The position numbers were made by a program, and so were the translations under genes. A stretch of 58,034 nt of DNA, taken from NCBI GenBank assembly GCA_011523285.1, contig WTHC01000051.1, positions 1 to 58,034 of the forward strand. The letters are read 5' to 3'. Origin of the DNA: Nitrosopumilaceae archaeon. GTDB lineage: Archaea; Thermoproteota; Nitrososphaeria; Nitrososphaerales; Nitrosopumilaceae. Under the pieces are notes generated by a model. That model was not told where the DNA came from and ran no database searches. It saw only the letters and a list, made by a program, of their open reading frames with translations. Numbering within the stretch: position 1 is the stretch's first letter; each line of letters starts with the position of its first letter. Of the stretch, positions 57,395 to 58,034 are shown one piece after another.

Positions 57395-58034
57395 TTAATT
57401 CTGATCTAAGATATTTAGTATTTTATTAGTTATATCATTCACTTCATTAACAGCTAATATTTTTTCATATCCTAACATTTTCAAATTGTTTGCTATAGTG
57501 ATAGAATGTAGTGTATTGTAACCTAATCCTATTGCAGCCATTCTGATATTAGATAATTTAAAAAACCTTATGGCATTTTTAACTGCGTCTGAATCTGACG
57601 GTTCTCCATCAGTTAATGTTAAAAAAATATCGGGTTTTTGTAAATATAGCATAGATTTTATTTTCATATATACTTCAGCTAAAGGTGTTCCTCCATTAGC
57701 TTCTATCTTTGATAGCCTACGTGCAGATACATTGTCCCATTTCTCTCCATCAGACTTGATTAGCCAACATGTAATTTCCTTATCTGTTGTATTGAAAGCA
57801 TAAATAGAAAATTTAATTTTTAGATATGATAATACTTCACATAATGCTAGTGTTGCTTTTTTGTATTCCAATTTATTTTTCCAAATACTAGAAGAATGAT
57901 CTAACAATATCATAATTCTTGTTTTTATAGTTACTACATTATCTAAAAAAAATGGTTTATGTTCGTCCAGATAAGAGTCAAAATCAAATTCATCTCCTAT
58001 ATTTGCAAATTCTTCTTTTAAGTTTATTTTAAAC
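57395..58034 (-). CDS. VWA-domain protein (partial, continues past right edge)
   Basis: MILLDHSSSI MIDAS (DxSxS), NGGTPLAEVYMKIK, LTDGEPSDSDAV; own translation extends upstream in frame to the edge (FKINLKEEFANIGDEFDFDSYLDEHKPFFLDNVVTIKTRI-M...). Confidence 0.85.
   Translation of the reverse strand, partial: FKINLKEEFANIGDEFDFDSYLDEHKPFFLDNVVTIKTRIMILLDHSSSIWKNKLEYKKATLALCEVLSYLKIKFSIYAFNTTDKEITCWLIKSDGEKWDNVSARRLSKIEANGGTPLAEVYMKIKSMLYLQKPDIFLTLTDGEPSDSDAVKNAIRFFKLSNIRMAAIGLGYNTLHSITIANNLKMLGYEKILAVNEVNDITNKILNILDQN

Overview
AT-rich 58-kb archaeal chromosomal window. Gene content and order (archaeal ribosomal proteins, aIF5B/aIF6, MCM/GINS/RFC, TBP, Alba, ABCE1, 3HP/4HB-type acyl-CoA carboxylase, Sdh, and a NuoEFG-less complex I cluster nuoABCDHIJKMLN) fit an ammonia-oxidiser-type Nitrososphaerota (Thaumarchaeota). 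Lineage is inferred from gene content only. The window is dense, mostly housekeeping, with many overlapping gene ends. I see about 54 protein genes, 8 tRNAs, one stand-alone 5S rRNA, one decayed rhodanese/MBL-fold locus, and no CRISPR array, prophage or IS element. The best leads are: (1) a single ORF joining the transketolase N-terminal subunit to ribulose-phosphate 3-epimerase, in an operon with the transketolase C-terminal subunit and a small transaldolase; (2) two unrelated protein genes (rfcS and an inositol-monophosphatase-like gene) that run antisense into convergent tRNA genes and take their stop codon from the tRNA T-loop, encoding the same Gly-Ile-stop ending; (3) several tRNAs with unusual core positions or stem mismatches; (4) a PadR gene whose start overlaps a tandem palindromic box in the intergenic region shared with sdhA; (5) an uncharacterised Cys-containing protein and a Cys-rich putative zinc protein flanking and coupled to rfcL; (6) a pseudogenised double-rhodanese/MBL gene. 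No wholly new defence or mobile system was recognised.
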